This document shows positions 39,626 through 41,942 of a stretch of 41,942 nt of DNA, piece by piece. Numbering within the stretch: the first letter of the stretch is position 1; every line of letters starts with the position of its first letter. Origin of the DNA: Streptomyces sulfonofaciens (GTDB taxonomy: Bacteria; Actinomycetota; Actinomycetes; Streptomycetales; Streptomycetaceae). A program made the translations under genes and the position numbers. The DNA lies in contig NZ_BNCD01000036.1 in assembly GCF_014656295.1 (NCBI RefSeq), positions 1 to 41,942 on the forward strand, in the 5' to 3' direction. The notes below the pieces were generated by a model that was not told the origin of the DNA, did no database searches, and saw only the letters and a program-made list of their open reading frames with translations.

Positions 39626-40795
39626 CGGCAGCCTGTGGACGCCGTAGACGTGCATGGCGTCGCGGGTTCTGATCTCCTCGCGGGGCGCCGCGAGGCGCAG
39701 GGCCGGGAACCTGCGCAGCAGGGCCGGCAGTCCGATGCGCAGCTCGGTGCGGGCGAGGTTCTGGCCGATGCACTGGTGCAGGCCGTGGCCGAAGGCCAGG
39801 CTGGTGCTGTCGGGGCCCTCCACCTCGAACGTGTCCGGGTCGGCGAAGCGCTCCGGGTCGCGGTTGGCGGCGGTAAGGGAGATGGTGACCGACTCGCCCG
39901 CGGCGATCCTCGCCCCGCCCACCTCGGTGTCCTTGAGCGCGACCCGCACGATGAACGGCGCGACGGACAGGTACCGCAGGAACTCGTTGGCCGTCGCGTC
40001 GGTGACCGGGCCGTCCACGACGGCCTTGCGCAGCGGCTCGCGCTCCAGCACCAGGTAGGCGCTGAGGCCGAACAGTTGGGCCGTGGTCTCGTGCCCGGCG
40101 ATGAGCATCAGCATCATCATCCCGGCGAGTTCCGCGTCGGTCAGCTCGCCGTCCTCGACGAGCGCGCTGAGCAGGTCGTCGCCGGGGGCGGTGCGCTTGC
40201 TGCGCACCAGCGCGAGCATCAACTCGCTGGTCGCCCTGCTCGCGGCCGCCGCCCGCTCCCTGGGGGCGTCGGGGTCCAGGACGTCGACGCGCAGCTTCTT
40301 GAGCTCCTCCGCGACGTCCGGGGCCGCGCCCAGCAGTTCGGAGATGACCCGCACCGGGACCGGCACGGCGAACTCCTGCATGAGGTCGACCGGTCCCCCC
40401 TTCGCCTCCATGGCGTCCAGGCACTCGTCGACCACCCGCTCGATCCGCGGCTCCAGGTCCCGCACCCGGCGCACCGTGAACGCCTTGCTCAGCGGCCTGC
40501 GGTAGCGGGTGTGGTCCGGCGGGTCCATGCCGATGAACATGCCGGGCACGGCCTTGCCAGGCGGCAGCGGCATCGGCACCGGGAAGCTCCGCAGGTCGTG
40601 CCGGGAGCTGAAGGCGGGGCTGCCGAAGACCTCCCGGCCCAGTGCGTACCCGGTGACGAGCCAGCCGATCGTGCCGTCCGGATAGGTCATCCGGGTGACG
40701 GGCGACTCCTCTCGGATGCCGGTGAGTTCGGCGGGCGGGTGGAAGGGGCACTGCCGGGTCACCGGGTACCCGTCGATGGCCTGCTCGGTTGACAT
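39614..40795 (-). CDS. Cytochrome P450 (bacterial class I, CYP105/107-like)
   Basis: 393 residues, start at 40795 with GAGGAG 6 nt upstream. I-helix oxygen-binding motif AGHETT at 233-238; haem motif FGHGLHQCIGQN with the ligand Cys342; the K-helix ExxR is seen in NEFLRYL. The length is normal for soluble actinobacterial P450s, which need separate ferredoxin and reductase; neither is in the window. It begins 15 bp after the stop of a PKS gene on the same strand, so it is probably co-transcribed and tailors the polyketide, for example by hydroxylation. The substrate position cannot be predicted. Confidence 0.94.
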   Translation of the reverse strand: MSTEQAIDGYPVTRQCPFHPPAELTGIREESPVTRMTYPDGTIGWLVTGYALGREVFGSPAFSSRHDLRSFPVPMPLPPGKAVPGMFIGMDPPDHTRYRRPLSKAFTVRRVRDLEPRIERVVDECLDAMEAKGGPVDLMQEFAVPVPVRVISELLGAAPDVAEELKKLRVDVLDPDAPRERAAAASRATSELMLALVRSKRTAPGDDLLSALVEDGELTDAELAGMMMLMLIAGHETTAQLFGLSAYLVLEREPLRKAVVDGPVTDATANEFLRYLSVAPFIVRVALKDTEVGGARIAAGESVTISLTAANRDPERFADPDTFEVEGPDSTSLAFGHGLHQCIGQNLARTELRIGLPALLRRFPALRLAAPREEIRTRDAMHVYGVHRLPVTW

Positions 40796-40810
40796 GGTCG
40801 ACTCCTCAGT

Positions 40811-41942
40811 TCAGGAAATGCCAAGCTCTTTGTCGATGAAGTCGAAGACCTCGTCGTCGGTCGCCGACTCGATGTCCTTCGCCACCGCCGGCCCCCCCGC
40901 GCCGTCCGCCGCCGCTTCCTGGTTCTCGCCCAGCCTGAGCAGGAAGTTCTGCATCCGGGTCACGATCCTGGTGCGCATGTCGGGCGTGACCGCCCCGAGG
41001 ACGGACTCCAGGCCGTCCATCGCCATGAACACCGGATCGGGCCCCGCCGCCTGCCGGGGGTCGAGTCTGGTCTGGAGGAACTCGGCGAGCGCGGCGGGCG
41101 CCGGGTAGTTGAAGACGAGGGTCGACGGCAGGCGCAGGCCGGTGGCGGCGGTGAGCCTGTTGCGCAGCTCGATCGAGGTGAGCGAGTCGAATCCCATGTC
41201 GAGGAAGCCCCGGTCGGCGTCGATGCGCTCCGGGGAGCGGTGCCCGAGGACGTCCGCGACCTGGCCGCGGACGAACTCCAGCAGCAGCTTGTGCTGTTCG
41301 TGCTCGGGCCGGCCTGCCAGCCTGCGGCGCAGCTCTGCCAGGTCCGCGGGGCCGCCCGCGGGGGGCCGTCCGGCCGGGGTGCGCACCAGGCCGCTCAGGA
41401 ACGCGGACAGGGTGCCCGCCGCGGCCTGTGCCTGGAGCTGGGGCATGGCGAGCCGGGCCGCGAGCACCGCGGCGCGGCCGGCCCCCAGGGCGGCGTCGAA
41501 GGCTGCCAGGCCCTCGGCCGGGGCGAGCGGCGCGAGCCCGGCACGGGCCAGCCTGGCCCGGTCGGTGTCCTCCAGGGTGCCCGCCATGCCGTCCGCGCCC
41601 GCCCACAGGCCCCAGGCCACGGAGACCCCCGGCAGCCCCTCGGCCCGCCGCAGGTGGGCGAGTGCGTCCAGGTAGGCGTTGGCGGCCGCGTACCCGGCCT
41701 GGCCCGCGGTGCCGAAGGTGGCCGCGGCGGACGAGAAGAGCACGAAGGCCGTGAGCGGCAGCCCGAGTTCTGCGGTGGTCCTGTGCAGGTTCCAGGCGGC
41801 GTCGGACTTGGCGCGCGCCACGGCGTCGATGCGGTCCGCGGTGAGCGTCAGCACGGTGCCGTCGCCGAGTACGCCCGCGGTGTGGATGACTGCGGTGAGG
41901 GGGTGCTCGGCGGGGATGTCGTCGAGGAGTCGGCGCAGGGCC
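40811..41942 (-). CDS. Type I PKS, C-terminal part (KR-ACP-docking), 5' truncated by window end
   Basis: The frame remains open to the window edge, so the gene begins beyond it; about 377 residues are visible. They start in a KR with HTAGVLGD (the LDD motif is LGD; the second Asp, typical of B-type KRs, is kept), the lysine motif RAKSDAAW, SS of LFSSAAATFG and Tyr in QAGYAAAN, so the KR should be active. An ACP follows with Ser in GFDSL, then a C-terminal docking domain with helices and an acidic end (EVFDFIDKELGIS). It is not a terminal module: it has no TE and carries a docking tail to pass the chain on. It lies on the opposite strand from the other PKS genes, so the cluster has two PKS arms. 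Confidence 0.94.
   Translation of the reverse strand, partial: ALRRLLDDIPAEHPLTAVIHTAGVLGDGTVLTLTADRIDAVARAKSDAAWNLHRTTAELGLPLTAFVLFSSAAATFGTAGQAGYAAANAYLDALAHLRRAEGLPGVSVAWGLWAGADGMAGTLEDTDRARLARAGLAPLAPAEGLAAFDAALGAGRAAVLAARLAMPQLQAQAAAGTLSAFLSGLVRTPAGRPPAGGPADLAELRRRLAGRPEHEQHKLLLEFVRGQVADVLGHRSPERIDADRGFLDMGFDSLTSIELRNRLTAATGLRLPSTLVFNYPAPAALAEFLQTRLDPRQAAGPDPVFMAMDGLESVLGAVTPDMRTRIVTRMQNFLLRLGENQEAAADGAGGPAVAKDIESATDDEVFDFIDKELGIS

Noticed and set aside
1..41942. tRNA, rRNA, CRISPR arrays, riboswitches or replication origins
   Set aside because: None seen by eye. The direct repeats found are short, tandem and mostly within coding regions.

Overview
The window is high-GC DNA with strongly third-position G/C codons, frequent GTG starts and 4-bp ATGA/GTGA gene overlaps. 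This fits a Streptomyces-type actinomycete. Most of it is part of a large type I polyketide cluster. The auxiliary genes point to a tetronate, and most likely a spirotetronate with a decalin (the abyssomicin / chlorothricin / kijanimicin / versipelostatin / pyrroindomycin group). Both ends of the window cut through PKS genes, so the cluster continues on both sides.

Layout, left to right. (1) 2-20460, + strand: the last three PKS proteins of an assembly line. The first is cut by the window start and ends AT-DH-KR-ACP. The second is bimodular: KS-AT(malonyl)-DH-ER-KR-ACP then KS-AT(methylmalonyl)-DH-KR-ACP. The third is KS-AT(malonyl)-degenerate KR-ACP with no thioesterase. (2) 20457-21986: a FAD protein of the PyrE3-like decalin-synthase type. 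(3) 22156-22743, - strand: a small AbyU/PyrI4/VstJ-like barrel protein, the candidate spiro [4+2] cyclase. (4) 22983-28156, + strand: the five-gene tetronate cassette, made of FabH-like condensing enzyme, FkbH-like glyceryl loader, free ACP, 2-oxoacid-dehydrogenase-type acyltransferase and alpha/beta hydrolase. (5) 28157-31271: genes foreign to the pathway, namely a lectin-domain remnant, an intact secreted GH10 xylanase with a CBM13 domain, and a decayed IS701-family transposase. (6) 31272-32845, - strand: a type II thioesterase translationally coupled to a SARP activator. (7) 33304-34928, - strand: a NarL/LuxR response regulator and two small membrane proteins, behind an intergenic region with a striking double palindrome. 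(8) 35290-37877, - strand: two deoxysugar genes, an E1-type [2Fe-2S] NDP-4-keto-6-deoxyhexose 3-dehydratase and an NDP-hexose 4-ketoreductase. (9) 38215-39462, +: a sensor histidine kinase. (10) 39614-41942, - strand: a P450 directly downstream of the 3' end of another PKS gene (KR-ACP).

How the genes fit together (inference). The three left-hand PKS proteins would make the carboxyl-terminal part of the chain. The final module leaves a beta-keto thioester because its KR is degenerate. The methylmalonyl DH-KR module places an alpha-methyl enone-type double bond next to it, a good dienophile for decalin formation. The fully reducing module gives a saturated tether. The module before that probably leaves a hydroxyl because its DH motif is damaged. 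The chain is released by condensation with glyceryl-ACP, and acylation then elimination give the exocyclic methylene tetronate. The FAD protein would build the decalin and the barrel protein the spiro ring. The 3-dehydratase and ketoreductase point to a 3-deoxygenated sugar. Which known or new spirotetronate this is cannot be decided from the window.
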